A stretch of DNA of 64,000 nucleotides, taken from the NCBI RefSeq assembly GCF_902168065.1, contig NZ_LR655700.1, forward strand, positions 1-64,000, read 5' to 3'. The notes beneath the pieces are model-generated. The model was given only the letters and a program-made list of their open reading frames with translations. It made no database searches and was not told where the DNA came from. The DNA is from Mycobacterium tilburgii (GTDB lineage: Bacteria > Actinomycetota > Actinomycetes > Mycobacteriales > Mycobacteriaceae). The position numbers were made by a program, and so were the translations under genes. This document shows positions 31,081 through 42,769 of the stretch, in pieces (position 1 is the first letter of the stretch; the number at the start of each line of letters is the position of its first letter).

Positions 31081-32166
31081 TTACGGCAGGGGATAGGCGG
31101 CACTGCTGTCGCCGGTGAAGTCGATCGCGGAATATTCGTTGAGTTTCGACAGCCTGTGATAGGCGTCGATCATACGGACGGTGCCCGACTTGGAACGCAT
31201 CACGATCGACTGCGTGGTGCAGCCGCCGGGGTAGTACTGCACGCCCTTGAGCAGGTCCCCGTTGGTGACCCCGGTCGCGCAGAAGAAAACGTTGTCCCCG
31301 GACACCAGGTCCTCGGTGGTGAGGATCTGGTCCAGGTCGTAGCCCGCATCGAGCGCCTTGCGGCGCTCGGCCTCGTCTTTGGGCGCCAGCTGGGCCTGAA
31401 TTGCCCCGCCCATGCAGCGGATCGCCGCCGCGGCGATGATGCCCTCCGGGGTGCCGCCGATACCGGCGAGCATGTCGGTGCCCGAGTCGGGGCGGCAGGC
31501 GGAGATCGCGCCGGCGACATCGCCGTCGGTGATCAGCCGGATGCGGGCCCCGGTGGCGCGGGTCTCTTCGATCAGCTGCGCGTGCCGCGGCCGGTCCAGG
31601 ATGCATACGGTCATGTCCCGCACGGAGAGGCCCTTGACCTTGGCGACCGCGCGGATGTTGTCGGCGATGGGCGCGGTGATGTCCAGCACGTGCGCGGCCT
31701 CCGGCCCCACGGCGATCTTGTTCATGTAGAACACCGCCGACGGGTCGAACATGGCACCACGGTCGGCGACCGCCAGCACCGAGATGGCGTTGGGCATGCC
31801 CTTGCTCATCAAAGTGGTGCCGTCGACGGGGTCGACGGCGAAGTCGCAGTCCGGACCGTCGCCGTTGCCGACCGCCTCCCCGTTGTAGAGCATGGGTGCC
31901 TCATCTTTTTCGCCCTCGCCGATGACGACGACCCCACGCATGGACACGGAGTTGACCAGTTCACGTATCGCGTCGACCGCCGCGCCGTCGCCGCCTTCCT
32001 TATCGCCCCGGCCGACCCAACGGCCGGCCGCCATGGCGCCCGCCTCGGTGACCCGTACCAGCTCCAGGGCTAGGTTGCGGTCCGGGGCCTCGCGGCGCGC
32101 ACGTCCCTGCGCGTCCGGGCCCGCGGTCGCGCCCGACGACGAGCCAGATCCGCCCAATGCTGTCAT
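31081..32166 (-). CDS. glpX: fructose-1,6-bisphosphatase, class II
   Basis: ATG at 32166 gives [20 protein letters not shown] and 361 residues; the open frame upstream lacks similarity. [40 protein letters not shown] and [18 protein letters not shown] carry the metal-binding acidic residues of GlpX enzymes. [19 protein letters not shown] is the family signature. It is the gluconeogenic phosphatase of mycobacteria and is needed for growth on fatty acids. Intact and upstream of fumC. Confidence 0.95.
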   Translation of the reverse strand: MTALGGSGSSSGATAGPDAQGRARREAPDRNLALELVRVTEAGAMAAGRWVGRGDKEGGDGAAVDAIRELVNSVSMRGVVVIGEGEKDEAPMLYNGEAVGNGDGPDCDFAVDPVDGTTLMSKGMPNAISVLAVADRGAMFDPSAVFYMNKIAVGPEAAHVLDITAPIADNIRAVAKVKGLSVRDMTVCILDRPRHAQLIEETRATGARIRLITDGDVAGAISACRPDSGTDMLAGIGGTPEGIIAAAAIRCMGGAIQAQLAPKDEAERRKALDAGYDLDQILTTEDLVSGDNVFFCATGVTNGDLLKGVQYYPGGCTTQSIVMRSKSGTVRMIDAYHRLSKLNEYSAIDFTGDSSAAYPLP

Positions 32167-32246
32167 GGTTGCTGATTCTCCCAGAAGCAGATCGGTCGGC
32201 TGGAGCTGGGCTGTGGCTGGTTGCGGCGGGCTGGGATACTCGTGGG

Positions 32247-32924
32247 GTGCCCGACGAACAGCCCTGCAGTATCCCAGCCGACCTGGCCGGGGAGCCCGCG
32301 CCCGCCGCCCGGCCGGCGAAAGCGCGGCTGTTGCAGGAAGGTCGCGACATGTTCTGGTCACTGACCCCGCTGGTCATCGGGTGCATCCTGCTGGCGGGCA
32401 TGGTCGGGATGTGCTCATTCCAGCCCACCGGGGCGAACAAGGGGGCGATTCCGTCGTACGACGCGGCGGCGGCCCTGCGGGCGGACGCCCAAACGCTCGG
32501 ATTCCCGATCCGAGTGCCCGCGCTGCCCGCGGGCTGGCAGCCCAACTCGGGCGGCCGCGGCGGCATCGAGGAGGGCCGCACCTCGGGCGGGCAGCGCGGC
32601 CACGCGGCCACCTCGACGGTGGGATACATCAGCCCCACCGGCGTGTACCTGAGCCTGACCCAGAGCAACGCCGGCGAGGACAAGCTCGTCGGATCGATTC
32701 ATCCGTCGGCGTACCCCACCGGAACCGTCGACGTGGCGGGGACGATCTGGGTCACCTATCGCGGAACCGGCGACCGTGGCGCCGACGCCGAACCGGTTTG
32801 GACGACCCGGCTGACAAGTCCCGGCGGCGCCACCCAGCTCGCGATCACCGGCGCCGGAACCGTCGACCAGTTTCGTACGCTGGCGGCGGCCACCCAGTCG
32901 CAGCCACCCCTGGCGAGCCACTAG
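32247..32924 (+). CDS. DUF4245 membrane-anchored protein (Rv1100 type)
   Basis: GTG at 32247 gives 225 residues and is preferred to an in-frame start 30 codons upstream that overlaps the glpX start. After a Pro/Ala-rich head there is a helix [20 protein letters not shown] (about 42-61), then a domain with [17 protein letters not shown] and [20 protein letters not shown]. The family has no known function. It is divergent from glpX and followed 41 bases later by the hydrolase gene. Confidence 0.85.
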   Translation: MPDEQPCSIPADLAGEPAPAARPAKARLLQEGRDMFWSLTPLVIGCILLAGMVGMCSFQPTGANKGAIPSYDAAAALRADAQTLGFPIRVPALPAGWQPNSGGRGGIEEGRTSGGQRGHAATSTVGYISPTGVYLSLTQSNAGEDKLVGSIHPSAYPTGTVDVAGTIWVTYRGTGDRGADAEPVWTTRLTSPGGATQLAITGAGTVDQFRTLAAATQSQPPLASH

Positions 32925-32965
32925 TTCAGCACTTCAGCGCGCCGTAGGGCCGATAGGAGCGAATC

Positions 32966-33763
32966 GTGACAGCACCCGAAGCGGACCTCACCGGCTGGAC
33001 CGCGGTACCGTTCACCGGCGGCGGCTACACCCACGACGTTTACCGCAAGGGAACCGACCCCGGCGTGGTGCTGATTCCCGAGATACCGGGCATCCATCCC
33101 GGCGTCCTGGGTCTGGGTAACCACCTGGTGGACAACGGCTTCACCGTCGCCATGCCGTCACTGTTCGGGGTGCCCGGTAAGGAGGTGACGGTCGATTATA
33201 CGGCGGCGACGATCGCGCGGGCTTGTGTGGCAAGGGAGTTCGCCGCATTCGCGACGAACAAGGCGCGGCTGGTGTCGTTGTTCCTGCGGGCGTTGGCCCG
33301 GGACCTCAACGCGTTAACACCAGGCAAGGGTGTAGGCGTGATCGGCCAGTGTTTCACCGGCGGCTTCGCGCTGGCCGCCGTGGTCGACGACAGCGTGCTG
33401 GCTCCGGTGCTCAGCCATCCGTCGGTTCCGTTGCCGCTGGGCCGGACTCGGCGCAGCGACACCGGATTGAGTGACGCGGAGATGACGACGATCGTCGATC
33501 GGACCACCAACGAGGGGCTGTGCGCCATGGGTCTGCGCTTCAGCGAGGACTGGATGTCCCCGCGGGAGCGTTTCACCGCGCTCAACGAGCGGCTCGGCGA
33601 CGCGTTCGAGGTGATCGAGATCGATTCGCGCCCCGGCAACGAACATGGTTTCGCCAAGATTGCGCACTCGGTGCTCACCGACGAGGTTCGCGAGGTCGAC
33701 GGTCATCCCGCATATGAGGCCCGCAAGCGGGTCGTCGAATTCCTCACTGCGCGGCTGACTTAA
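32966..33763 (+). CDS. dienelactone hydrolase-family protein
   Basis: GTG at 32966 follows GATAGGAG and gives 265 residues of an alpha/beta hydrolase. The nucleophile elbow GVIGQCFTGGFALA has Cys129, as in dienelactone hydrolases; FSEDWM (Asp195) and NEHGFA (His227) would complete a Cys-Asp-His triad. HPGVLGLGNHLVDNGFTVAM is the expected N-terminal region. The substrate is unknown. I do not recall a gene here in H37Rv between Rv1100 and Rv1101c. The frame is intact. Confidence 0.85.
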   Translation: MTAPEADLTGWTAVPFTGGGYTHDVYRKGTDPGVVLIPEIPGIHPGVLGLGNHLVDNGFTVAMPSLFGVPGKEVTVDYTAATIARACVAREFAAFATNKARLVSLFLRALARDLNALTPGKGVGVIGQCFTGGFALAAVVDDSVLAPVLSHPSVPLPLGRTRRSDTGLSDAEMTTIVDRTTNEGLCAMGLRFSEDWMSPRERFTALNERLGDAFEVIEIDSRPGNEHGFAKIAHSVLTDEVREVDGHPAYEARKRVVEFLTARLT

Positions 33764-34143
33764 CGTCACAGTCGGTGCCGGACCGGGCTTCGACTTCCGA
33801 CGTGGCAACCAGCTGCGGCGGGTGGGTGCCTCGGCGTCGGGGCTGACCAGCTCGAACCCCTGGTAGACCGCGAGGTAGATGTCGATGGTTGTCACGATCA
33901 GGATCATCAGCACCGGCCCGATGACGATGCCCCACGGCCCGAACATGGCGATGCCGGCGAACACCGACAGCAGCATCAGCGCGGAATTCAGCCGGGCGTC
34001 GCGCGGCACCAGGATCGGGCGCAGGAAGTTGTCGATGTTGGTCACCACCAGCAGATGCCACGCGACGACGAACACGCTCGCGGCGCGAGCAGTGGTGCCT
34101 GGCCGATGGTCTGCTCGAGGGTCCAGATGCCCTCGAAGCCCCA
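33764..34143 (-). pseudogene. AI-2E family transporter (Rv1101c type), C-terminal remnant
   Basis: The minus strand reads GFEGIWTLEQTIGQAPLLAP, shifts near 34080 to VFVVAWHLLVVTNIDNFLRP and ALMLLSVFAGIAMFGPWGIV, the last membrane helices of an AI-2E/PerM-type protein. It shifts again near 33840 before the Arg-rich tail. The first two-thirds of the protein are absent: upstream of 34143 is only a spacer and then the sppA gene, which belongs to a different H37Rv region. The gene was therefore cut at a rearrangement point. Confidence 0.75.
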
Positions 34144-34269
34144 GTTCCTAGGCCCTCTCCACGAAGGAGCGCAAGCCCGCCCGGTCGAATTTCGTGGTAG
34201 TCGAACTGGGGATGGCGATCGAAAATCTCACCAGCTCACCCTACGGTCGTTCATCGGTACGCTGCAGAC

Positions 34270-36066
34270 ATGGTCGCCTTTCCGCCTTCTCTGCCCGGAG
34301 TTGACGACGTGCAGGCCCTGGCCGGGCGCGTCGACACTGTCCGCCACCACGGCGTGCCGAACGGCTGTGTGCTCGAACTCAACCTGCGCTCGGTACCGCC
34401 CGAGACGTCGGGATTCGATCCACTAGCACTGGTCACCGGGGCGCAGCGGCCCATCGCGCTGCGCGAGGCCGTCGCCGCCATCCACCGCGCCGCCGAGGAC
34501 TCACGGGTCGCCGGGCTGATCGCCCGCGTGCAACTCTCCACCGCCCCGCCCGCGGCGGTCCAGGAACTGCGGGAGGCGATCGCGGCCTTCGGTGCCGCCA
34601 AGCCGTCGCTGGCGTGGGCCGAGACCTATCCGGGCACGCTGTCCTACTACCTGGCCTCGGCGTTCGGCGAGGTGTGGATGCAGCCGTCGGGCAGTGTCGG
34701 GCTGATCGGTTTCGCCAGCAACACCAACTTTCTGCGCGCCGCGCTGGACAAGGCGGGTATTGACGCCGAGTTTGTCGCCAAGGGTGAATACAAGTCCGCG
34801 GCAAACGTTTTCACCGAGCACGGATTCACCGAGGCCCACCGCGAAGCGGTGACCCGGATGCTGGATAGCCTGCAAGATCAGGTGTGGCGCGCGATCGCCG
34901 AATCCCGCAGTCTTGACGTTGCCGCGTTGGATGCACTGGCCAACCGGGCCCCGCTGTTGCGCGATGACGCCGTGGCCTCGGGCCTGGTCGATAGGATCGG
35001 CTTCCGTGACCAGGCCCACGTCAGGATCGCGGAACTGGTTGGCGTGAAAGGCGTTTCGTCGGCTGATAGCGCGGATGACCCGGAAAAGCTTGCGCCGCGG
35101 CTGAACCTGGCCCGGTACGCCTCCGCGGCGAAGTCGCGGCTGGTGCCGCCGGCCCTTGCGCTGCCCGGCCGCCGGTCCAAGCCGACCCTGGCGGTCATCA
35201 CGCTGCGAGGGCCGATCGTCAACGGGCGCGGCGGGCCACAGCTGTTGCCGTTCGGCCACTCGGCCGTCGGCGGCGACACGATTGCCGCCGCGCTGCGGGA
35301 GGCGGCGGCCGACGACTCGGTGTCCGCGATCGTGCTGCGGATCGACAGCCCCGGCGGATCGGTCACGGCGTCGGAATCCATCTGGCGCGAGGTGACGCGG
35401 GTCCGCGAACACGGCAAGCCGGTGGTCGCGTCGATGGGTTCGGTGGCGGCGTCCGGAGGCTATTACGCGGCGATGGCCGCCGACGCGATCGTGGCCAATC
35501 CGGCCACCATCACCGGCTCAATCGGGGTGATCACCGGCAAGCTGGTGTTCCGGGATCTCAAGGAGCGGCTGGGCATTGTGTCAGATGCCGTGCGCACCAA
35601 CGCGAATGCCGACACGTGGTCGATCGATGTGCCGTTCACCGCGCAGCAGCGGGCCGACCGGGAAGCCGAAGCGGACCTGATCTACGCCGATTTTGTCGAA
35701 CGCGTCGCGCTGGACCGAAAGCTCAGCACCGAGGCCGTCGACGCCGTCGCCCGCGGACGGGTGTGGACCGGGGCCGACGCGCTCGAGCGCGGCCTGGTCG
35801 ACGAACTCGGCGGGCTGCGGACGGCGGTGCGCCGCGCCAAGATCCTGGCCGGCCTGGACGAGGACGCCGACGTACGCATCGTCAGCTATCCCGGATCGTC
35901 GTTGCTGAACCTGGTGCGGCCGCGGGCGTCCTCGCAGCCGGCGGCCGCATCCCTGCCGGACGCGCTGGGCGTGCTGCTGGGCCGCACGGTGGCCGCGATC
36001 GTGCAAAATCTCGAGCAGGCGGTCAGTGGCGCCAGCGTGCTGTGGCTCGGGGAGTCGCGCTCCTAG
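34270..36066 (+). CDS. sppA: signal peptide peptidase SppA (protease IV)
   Basis: An intact 598-codon gene with two tandem S49 domains. The N-terminal domain supplies the catalytic Lys175 (KGEYKSAANVFTEHGF), and the C-terminal domain supplies Ser395 in SMGSVAASGGYYAAM. IVLRIDSPGGSVTASESIWR is the second-domain substrate groove. SppA degrades signal peptides left in the membrane after export. The translation start at 34270 is followed directly by the conserved region; a strong transmembrane helix is not obvious, so membrane association may be peripheral. It ends four bases into the convergent methyltransferase remnant. Confidence 0.93.
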   Translation: MVAFPPSLPGVDDVQALAGRVDTVRHHGVPNGCVLELNLRSVPPETSGFDPLALVTGAQRPIALREAVAAIHRAAEDSRVAGLIARVQLSTAPPAAVQELREAIAAFGAAKPSLAWAETYPGTLSYYLASAFGEVWMQPSGSVGLIGFASNTNFLRAALDKAGIDAEFVAKGEYKSAANVFTEHGFTEAHREAVTRMLDSLQDQVWRAIAESRSLDVAALDALANRAPLLRDDAVASGLVDRIGFRDQAHVRIAELVGVKGVSSADSADDPEKLAPRLNLARYASAAKSRLVPPALALPGRRSKPTLAVITLRGPIVNGRGGPQLLPFGHSAVGGDTIAAALREAAADDSVSAIVLRIDSPGGSVTASESIWREVTRVREHGKPVVASMGSVAASGGYYAAMAADAIVANPATITGSIGVITGKLVFRDLKERLGIVSDAVRTNANADTWSIDVPFTAQQRADREAEADLIYADFVERVALDRKLSTEAVDAVARGRVWTGADALERGLVDELGGLRTAVRRAKILAGLDEDADVRIVSYPGSSLLNLVRPRASSQPAAASLPDALGVLLGRTVAAIVQNLEQAVSGASVLWLGESRS

Positions 36067-36588
36067 CCCAGCCGGCCGCTGATGAAGATGATCTCGCCGA
36101 GCGGGTCGTCGTTCTCCGGCGGCGGAATGCCGATGCCGTGCTGCTCGAACAGCTCCGTGCGGGTGATGCCCTCGACGGTCCAGCCCTTGGCGTCAGGTAA
36201 TCCACCACATGGCTGCGCGCACCAGCGTACACCAGCGACGCCATGTCGATGTCCACCCCGTGATCCCGGAACGAGCTGGACATCTCCCGTACCTTGTCCA
36301 CGTCGAAATCGATGATGCCGGGCACGAATTCGGTGGCACCGCCATTACGTTGACCACCGCCTGCATGCGGACCGGTGTGACGTTCTCGATCGCTGAGAAA
36401 TCGACCTCACCGTCCATCATCTTGCTGAAGAAATCCAGCCCCACCGCACGAACCAACGGCGCGGCAAGCGGATCGTTGATCAGGCCGCGCGGGTCGTTGG
36501 TCGCCATGGCGCGGCAGGACGCGACCATGGTTGCGGTCGCGCCCACGCTGGACGCGAGATCCCAATTGTCGTCGTGTGCGCGTGCCAC
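36063..36588 (-). pseudogene. SAM-dependent methyltransferase (PF04072 type), core deleted
   Basis: The start at 36588 gives [20 protein letters not shown] and [20 protein letters not shown], the N-terminus of the Rv0725c/Rv0726c/Rv0731c family. After [15 protein letters not shown] the sequence jumps to [20 protein letters not shown] and ends EIIFISGRLG, the last 70 or so residues. The SAM-binding core (the [10 protein letters not shown] and VYEVDQP motifs) is missing. The pieces are also in different frames. Both ends survive, the middle is gone. Confidence 0.8.
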
Positions 36589-36621
36589 GAGACGACCTTA
36601 ACCAAGTGCCATTTCGGGGCG

Positions 36622-37477
36622 CTATCTCAGGGTGGCGGAGGCGTAGCTCATGTCGCCGAAGGCCGCGGCCAGTTCGTCGTCGGGGAACCCGAACCCGTTG
36701 CGCGCGTACAGCTCTGTCGCGGAGTGCGCGGTGACCTCCTAGTTGTGGGTGTTCCGGTAGTCGACGACGTTGCGCTCGCCCCGGTAGAACAGGTCTGACG
36801 CGTTGAGGTTGAACCCATAGCTTGCCACCGCTCGCTGATGCGCTGCATCCGCTCGTCGGACAACGTGTTGGGGTCCGGCACGTGTTTGGTGGCCAGCCGA
36901 CTACCGGGCGCCGACAGCGCAGTGATGTTGTCGAACAACCGGTCCTGCGCCTCGGGCGGCAGATACGGCAGCAGCCCTTTGGCGATCCAGGCTGCGGGTC
37001 GGGTGACGTCGAAAACCGGCCTCCCGCAACGCCGCCGGCCAGTCGTCGCACAGGTCGATGCCGATCGCGCAACGTTCGGCGGTGGGAGCGACGCTGAGGC
37101 CGACCAGGGTGTCGGTCTTGAACGTGATGACCTGCGGCTGATCGACCTCGTAGACCTCCGTGCCCGCGGGCCAGGCCAACCGGTAGGCCCTGGTGTCCAG
37201 GCCGGAGGCCAGGATCACCGCTTGCCGGATACAGGCACTCGTAGCATCGGCGAAAAACATCGAAGAACCTGGTGCGCGGCGTGATCTGTTCGCTGCGCGT
37301 CTTGCGGTTGAGCAGCGCATCGTCCTCGAGATCGATGGCGCCATCGATGATTCGGATGAACGGTTCCAACCCCACGTCCCAAACCAGCGGAGCCGCCAGG
37401 GGATCGTTCAAGAACGGGTCCGGTCCTCCCGGAAGGCCACAGCTGTCGCCTTCGCATCGTCCGGCCTGAACGCTCAT
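36622..37477 (-). pseudogene. SAM-dependent methyltransferase (PF04072 type), frameshifted
   Basis: The start region reads [20 protein letters not shown], then after a shift [20 protein letters not shown] and [20 protein letters not shown], the SAM-binding core. Later pieces are [20 protein letters not shown], a shift near 36800, an in-frame TAG near 36740 and the end [20 protein letters not shown]. At least three frameshifts and one nonsense codon. Members of this expanded mycobacterial family methylate mostly unknown small molecules or lipids. Confidence 0.85.
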
Positions 37478-37483
37478 TTCGCC

Positions 37484-38171
37484 TTAATTCTCCAAAGTAC
37501 CGCTGGTGTAAAGCATCTCGCCCATGCGCATGTCGTCGTCCTCGAGCGGGGCAAACCCGTCTTCCGCGAACAACTCCTGGACGCTGCTGCTGTGCAGTGA
37601 CCCGCCGCGCTCGGTCAGGTAGGTAACCACCTCGTTGCGGTCACCGAGGTACACCAGCCCCGCCATGGTCGAGGTCGAAGCCGTGGGCGCGCCAGCATTC
37701 GGCGATCGCCTGCACACGTTCGCGCAGCTTGTCCTCTTCTCCCGGCTCGGGGTTGGCGCGCTCTCGGTGGCCACCTGGCTGTCGGGCGCGCGGTGATGGT
37801 GTCCAAACAACCGGTCCTGGGTCTACGGCGCAGGTAGCCGAGCAGGCCCTCGACGCTTCATGCCGCCGGCCGGGACGGGTCGAAGCCGGCCGTCCGCAAC
37901 GCGGTGGGCCAGTCGTCGCGCAGGTCGATGGTCACCACCCTGCGGTCGGCGCGGCGCCCAGATCGCTCAGTGCCCGGGTCTTGAACTCGATGACCTGTGG
38001 CTGGGTCGCCCCTCGTAGACGACCGTGCCGTCGGAGCCAGGGCAGCCGGTAGGCGCGGGAATCCAGGCCGGACGCCAGAATCACGACCTGACGGATGCCG
38101 GCCCGGGTCGCGTCGAGGAAGAACTCGTCGAGGAACTTGGTGCGTACGGCCATTTTGTCGGGTTGTTCGTG
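37484..38171 (-). pseudogene. SAM-dependent methyltransferase (PF04072 type), 5'-truncated and frameshifted
   Basis: The readable part opens [20 protein letters not shown] and [20 protein letters not shown], continues [20 protein letters not shown] in another frame, and ends GLVYLGDRNEVVTYLTERGG then MRMGEMLYTSGTLEN at 37484. The first 70 or so residues are absent: the sequence upstream of 38171 is the body of an alcohol dehydrogenase on the opposite strand. Many shifts lie in between. The gap to the neighbouring methyltransferase start is six bases. Confidence 0.8.
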
Positions 38172-38860
38172 GTGCCCGACTCGATCCCGACGAGATGGCC
38201 GTCTTCGCCGATCCGTTCTCGGTGTCACTGCACGCCACCACCTGGCACCCACCATCACCCGGCGGCCGGGTCCTGGTCTACGGGGTCGGCTCGCTGGGAT
38301 TGCGTGCGCTCGCGATCCTGCGCGCGCTGTACCCCGGTGTGGCCGTGGTGGCGCGGTTCGACGCTCAGGCCGAGCTGGCTCGCCGGTTCGGCGCCGCCGA
38401 AGTCCTTGCGCACGAACCACGCCTGGCCGTGATCGAGGAGCTGAGTGCCTGGGGCGGCGGCCGGTGCATCAACCGTTGTAGGGCCTGCCGATGGCCCACC
38501 CGGGGCGGTCGACGTCGTGTACGACACCATCGGCAAGCCCGAGACGTTCGAGTTCGGGGTGCGGCTGTTGCGTGCGGGGAACGCTGGTGAAGGCCGACGT
38601 GCACGCGCCCGGACGTTGGGAGTCCAGCCCGCTCTACTTCAAGGAGATCAGCTGGGTCGGATCCAACGCTTTCGGCGTCGAAGAGGTCGACGCGCTACGC
38701 AAGCACGCCATCGCCCATTACCTGGATCTCGCCGTCGACGGCCGAATTGACTTGCGTACCATGCTGACATACCTTCAAGCTGGATGGGTGGCGGTGAGGC
38801 CTTCCTCGCGATCGCCAGCCAGGCGGACAGCGGCGCCATCAAGGTCACGATCGACCAGCG

Positions 38861-38882
<22 letters not shown>
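38172..38882 (+). pseudogene. zinc-type alcohol dehydrogenase, C-terminal half, frameshifted
   Basis: The plus strand reads [20 protein letters not shown] then [20 protein letters not shown], a Rossmann G-x-G-x-x-G loop of medium-chain dehydrogenases. It goes on with LAGSAPP- and [20 protein letters not shown], a shift near 38470, TLVKADVHAPGRWESSPLYF and EISWVGSNAFGVEEVDALRK, and ends IKVTIDQRQAVRVA at 38882. The N-terminal catalytic domain with the zinc ligands is absent. Its 5' end abuts the 5' end of the methyltransferase remnant head to head. Confidence 0.75.
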
Positions 38883-39891
<1,009 letters not shown>

Positions 39892-40043
39892 TTAGGGGGT
39901 CCTCCCGGGCTGCCCATTTAAGGATCTGGTCCCACCAGCTGTTAGTCTCGTACATGATTTGACGCGTGACGCCGTACGTCTTGGCCTGCGGGTGTTGAGC
40001 GCGTGTACTGCAGGATGACACCCGGCCGCGCAGGAGGATTAGA

Positions 40044-41369
40044 GTGCTTTCGGCTTTCATCTCGTCGCTGCGAACAGTCGACTTGAGACGGAAGATCCTT
40101 TTCACGCTCGGCATCGTCGTGCTGTATCGCGTGGGCGCCGCACTTCCGTCGCCCGGGGTGAACTTTCCAAACGTCCAGCAGTGCATCAAAGAAGCCAGCG
40201 GCGGCGAAGCCGGGCAGATCTATTCGCTGATCAACCTGTTTTCCGGCGGCGCGCTGCTCAAGCTCACGGTGTTCGCGGTGGGCGTGATGCCCTACATTAC
40301 CGCCAGCATCATCGTGCAGTTGCTCACCGTGGTCATCCCTCGATTCGAGGAGTTGCGCAAGGAAGGCCAATCCGGCCAAGCCAAGATGACGCAGTACACG
40401 CGGTACCTGGCGATCGCGCTGGCCATCTTGCAGGCCACCAGCATCGTCGCGCTGGCGGCCAACGGCGGCCTGCTGCAGGGCTGCTCGCTGGACATCATCG
40501 CCGATCAGAGCATCTTCACCCTGGTCCTCATCGTGCTGGTGATGACCAGCGGGGCGGCGCTGGTGATGTGGATGGGTGAGCTGATCACCGAGCGCGGCAT
40601 CGGCAACGGCATGTCTCTGCTGATCTTCGTGGGTATCGCCGCGCGCATCCCGGCGGAAGGCAAGACCATCCTGGACAGCCGCGGCGGCATGATCTTCGCC
40701 GCCATCTGTGCGGCCGCGCTGATCATCATCGTCGGCGTGGTGTTCGTCGAGCAGGGCCAGCGCCGGATCCCGGTGCAGTACGCCAAGCGCATGGTGGGCC
40801 GGCGCATGTACGGCGGCACCTCCACCTATCTGCCGCTCAAGGTCAACCAGGCCGGCGTCATCCCGGTCATCTTCGCCTCGTCCCTGATCTATATTCCGCA
40901 CCTGATCACGCAGTTGATCCGCAGTGGCAGCGGTGGTGTGGGCAACAGCTGGTGGGACAAGTTCGTCGGCACCTACCTGTCCGACCCGAGTGACCCGGTC
41001 TACATCGGCATCTACTTCGGCCTGATCATCTTCTTCACGTATTTCTACGTATCGATTACCTTCAATCCCGATGAGCGCGCTGACGAAATGAAGAAGTTCG
41101 GGGGTTTCATCCCGGGCATCCGGCCCGGTAAGACCACCGCCGACTACCTGCGTTATGTGCTGAGCAGGATTACGCTGCCGGGCTCGATCTACCTTGGGGC
41201 GATCGCGGTGCTGCCAAACCTGTTCATGCAAATCGGCAATGCCGGGGCGGTACAGAACCTGCCATTCGGCGGCACGGCAGTCCTGATCATGATCGGTGTC
41301 GGGTTGGATACGGTCAAACAGATCGAGAGTCAGCTCATGCAGCGCAACTACGAAGGGTTCCTTAAGTGA
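40044..41369 (+). CDS. secY: preprotein translocase subunit SecY
   Basis: GTG at 40044 follows a strong AGGAGG and gives [20 protein letters not shown] and 441 residues. Ten transmembrane helices are visible. [20 protein letters not shown] is the conserved second region, and [20 protein letters not shown] the cytosolic loop that contacts SecA and ribosomes. SecY is the pore of the Sec export channel. The stop overlaps the adk start by four bases. Intact, in an operon with adk and map. Confidence 0.97.
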   Translation: MLSAFISSLRTVDLRRKILFTLGIVVLYRVGAALPSPGVNFPNVQQCIKEASGGEAGQIYSLINLFSGGALLKLTVFAVGVMPYITASIIVQLLTVVIPRFEELRKEGQSGQAKMTQYTRYLAIALAILQATSIVALAANGGLLQGCSLDIIADQSIFTLVLIVLVMTSGAALVMWMGELITERGIGNGMSLLIFVGIAARIPAEGKTILDSRGGMIFAAICAAALIIIVGVVFVEQGQRRIPVQYAKRMVGRRMYGGTSTYLPLKVNQAGVIPVIFASSLIYIPHLITQLIRSGSGGVGNSWWDKFVGTYLSDPSDPVYIGIYFGLIIFFTYFYVSITFNPDERADEMKKFGGFIPGIRPGKTTADYLRYVLSRITLPGSIYLGAIAVLPNLFMQIGNAGAVQNLPFGGTAVLIMIGVGLDTVKQIESQLMQRNYEGFLK

Positions 41370-41911
41370 GAGTCGTTTTGCTGGGGCCGCCGGGGGCCGG
41401 CAAGGGCACGCAGTCCGAAAAGCTCAGCGAGAAGCTCGGGATCCCGCAGATCTCCACGGGGGACCTGTTTCGCAAGAACATCTGGCAGGGCACCAAACTG
41501 GGCCTGGAGGCCAAGCGGTACCTGGACGCCGGCAACCTGGTGCCGTCCGAGCTGACCAATCAGCTCGTCGACGACCGGCTGGACGAGCCGGACGTCGCAA
41601 ACGGTTTCATCCTGGACGGGTATCCGCGCTCGATCGAGCAGGCCAAGGCGCTACATGACATGCTGGGCCGCCGCGGCACCGACATCGACGCGGTGCTGGA
41701 GTTCCGGGTCTCCGAAGACGAGCTGCTGCAACGGCTCAAGGGCCGCGGCCGCGCCGACGACACTGACGAAGTGATCCTCAACCGGATGAAGGTCTACCGC
41801 GACGAGACCGCCCCGCTGCTCGAGTACTACCGCGACGAGCTGAAGACCGTCGACTCCATCGGTGCGGTGGACGAGGTATTCGCCCGCGCGCTGCGGGCGC
41901 TGGGCAAGTAG
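41366..41911 (+). CDS. adk: adenylate kinase
   Basis: GTG at 41366 overlaps secY by four bases. The 181-residue protein has the P-loop [16 protein letters not shown] (5-20), the AMP-binding [10 protein letters not shown], and [17 protein letters not shown]. The LID is the short form without zinc Cys residues, as in actinobacteria. It equilibrates ATP, ADP and AMP. Two bases separate it from map. Confidence 0.97.
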   Translation: MRVVLLGPPGAGKGTQSEKLSEKLGIPQISTGDLFRKNIWQGTKLGLEAKRYLDAGNLVPSELTNQLVDDRLDEPDVANGFILDGYPRSIEQAKALHDMLGRRGTDIDAVLEFRVSEDELLQRLKGRGRADDTDEVILNRMKVYRDETAPLLEYYRDELKTVDSIGAVDEVFARALRALGK

Positions 41912-41913
41912 CG

Positions 41914-42714
41914 ATGAACCCGCTGGCGCGGTTGCGGAGCCGCAAGGTGGTGCCGCAGCGCAGCGCCGGCGAACTCGCCGCGATGGCCGCGGCGGGCGCC
42001 GTGGTCGCCGCGGCCCTGCAGGCGGTGCAGGCCGCCGCCGTGACCGGCAGCTCCACCCTGGGACTGGACCAAATCGCCGAGTCGGTCATCCGGGAGGCCG
42101 GCGCGACGCCGTCGTTCCTGGGCTATCACGGCTACCCGGCGTCTATCTGCGCGTCCGTGAACGACCGGGTGGTGCACGGCATACCCTCCGCGGCCGAAAT
42201 CCTGGGCCCCGGTGACCTGGTGTCCATCGACTGCGGTGCGATCCTGGACGGCTGGCACGGTGATGCGGCCATCACCTTCGGCGTCGGCGCCCTTGACCCG
42301 GTCGATGAGGCGCTGTCCGCGGCGACCCGGGAGTCGCTGCAGGCCGGGATCGCGGCGATGATCCCCGGCAACCGGTTGACCGATGTCTCGCACGCCATCG
42401 AGACGGGTACCCGGGTGGCCGAGGCTCGGCACGGTCGCAGTTTCGGGATCGTCGAAGGCTACGGCGGGCACGGCATCGGCCGGCAGATGCACATGGACCC
42501 GTTCCTGCCCAACGAGGGATCACCGGGCCGCGGACCGCTGCTGGCCGTCGGATCGGTGCTTGCCATCGAGCCGATGCTGACCCTGGGAACAGGCAAAACG
42601 AAGGTGCTCGACGACGACTGGACCGTCACCACCACCGACGGATCCCGCGCTGCGCACTGGGAGCACACCGTTGCGGTCACCGAGGACGGCCCCCGCATCC
42701 TCACGATGCGTTAG
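41914..42714 (+). CDS. map: methionine aminopeptidase, type I
   Basis: A 266-residue M24 peptidase. The metal ligands lie in [20 protein letters not shown] (two Asp), [15 protein letters not shown] (His), [12 protein letters not shown] (Glu) and near the end [10 protein letters not shown] (Glu). [19 protein letters not shown] is the conserved substrate pocket. It removes N-terminal Met during translation. ATG at 41914 directly follows adk. This is the mapA copy of mycobacteria. Confidence 0.95.
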   Translation: MNPLARLRSRKVVPQRSAGELAAMAAAGAVVAAALQAVQAAAVTGSSTLGLDQIAESVIREAGATPSFLGYHGYPASICASVNDRVVHGIPSAAEILGPGDLVSIDCGAILDGWHGDAAITFGVGALDPVDEALSAATRESLQAGIAAMIPGNRLTDVSHAIETGTRVAEARHGRSFGIVEGYGGHGIGRQMHMDPFLPNEGSPGRGPLLAVGSVLAIEPMLTLGTGKTKVLDDDWTVTTTDGSRAAHWEHTVAVTEDGPRILTMR

Positions 42715-42769
42715 GCTTCGAACTAAAAACGCCTACTCAACTCGTGTCCTATGGGCAGGAGGTGATCGA

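Noticed and set aside
39942-41231. A 429-codon open frame opposite secY
   Set aside because: Asp/His/Gln-rich antisense shadow of a membrane protein gene; no motif.
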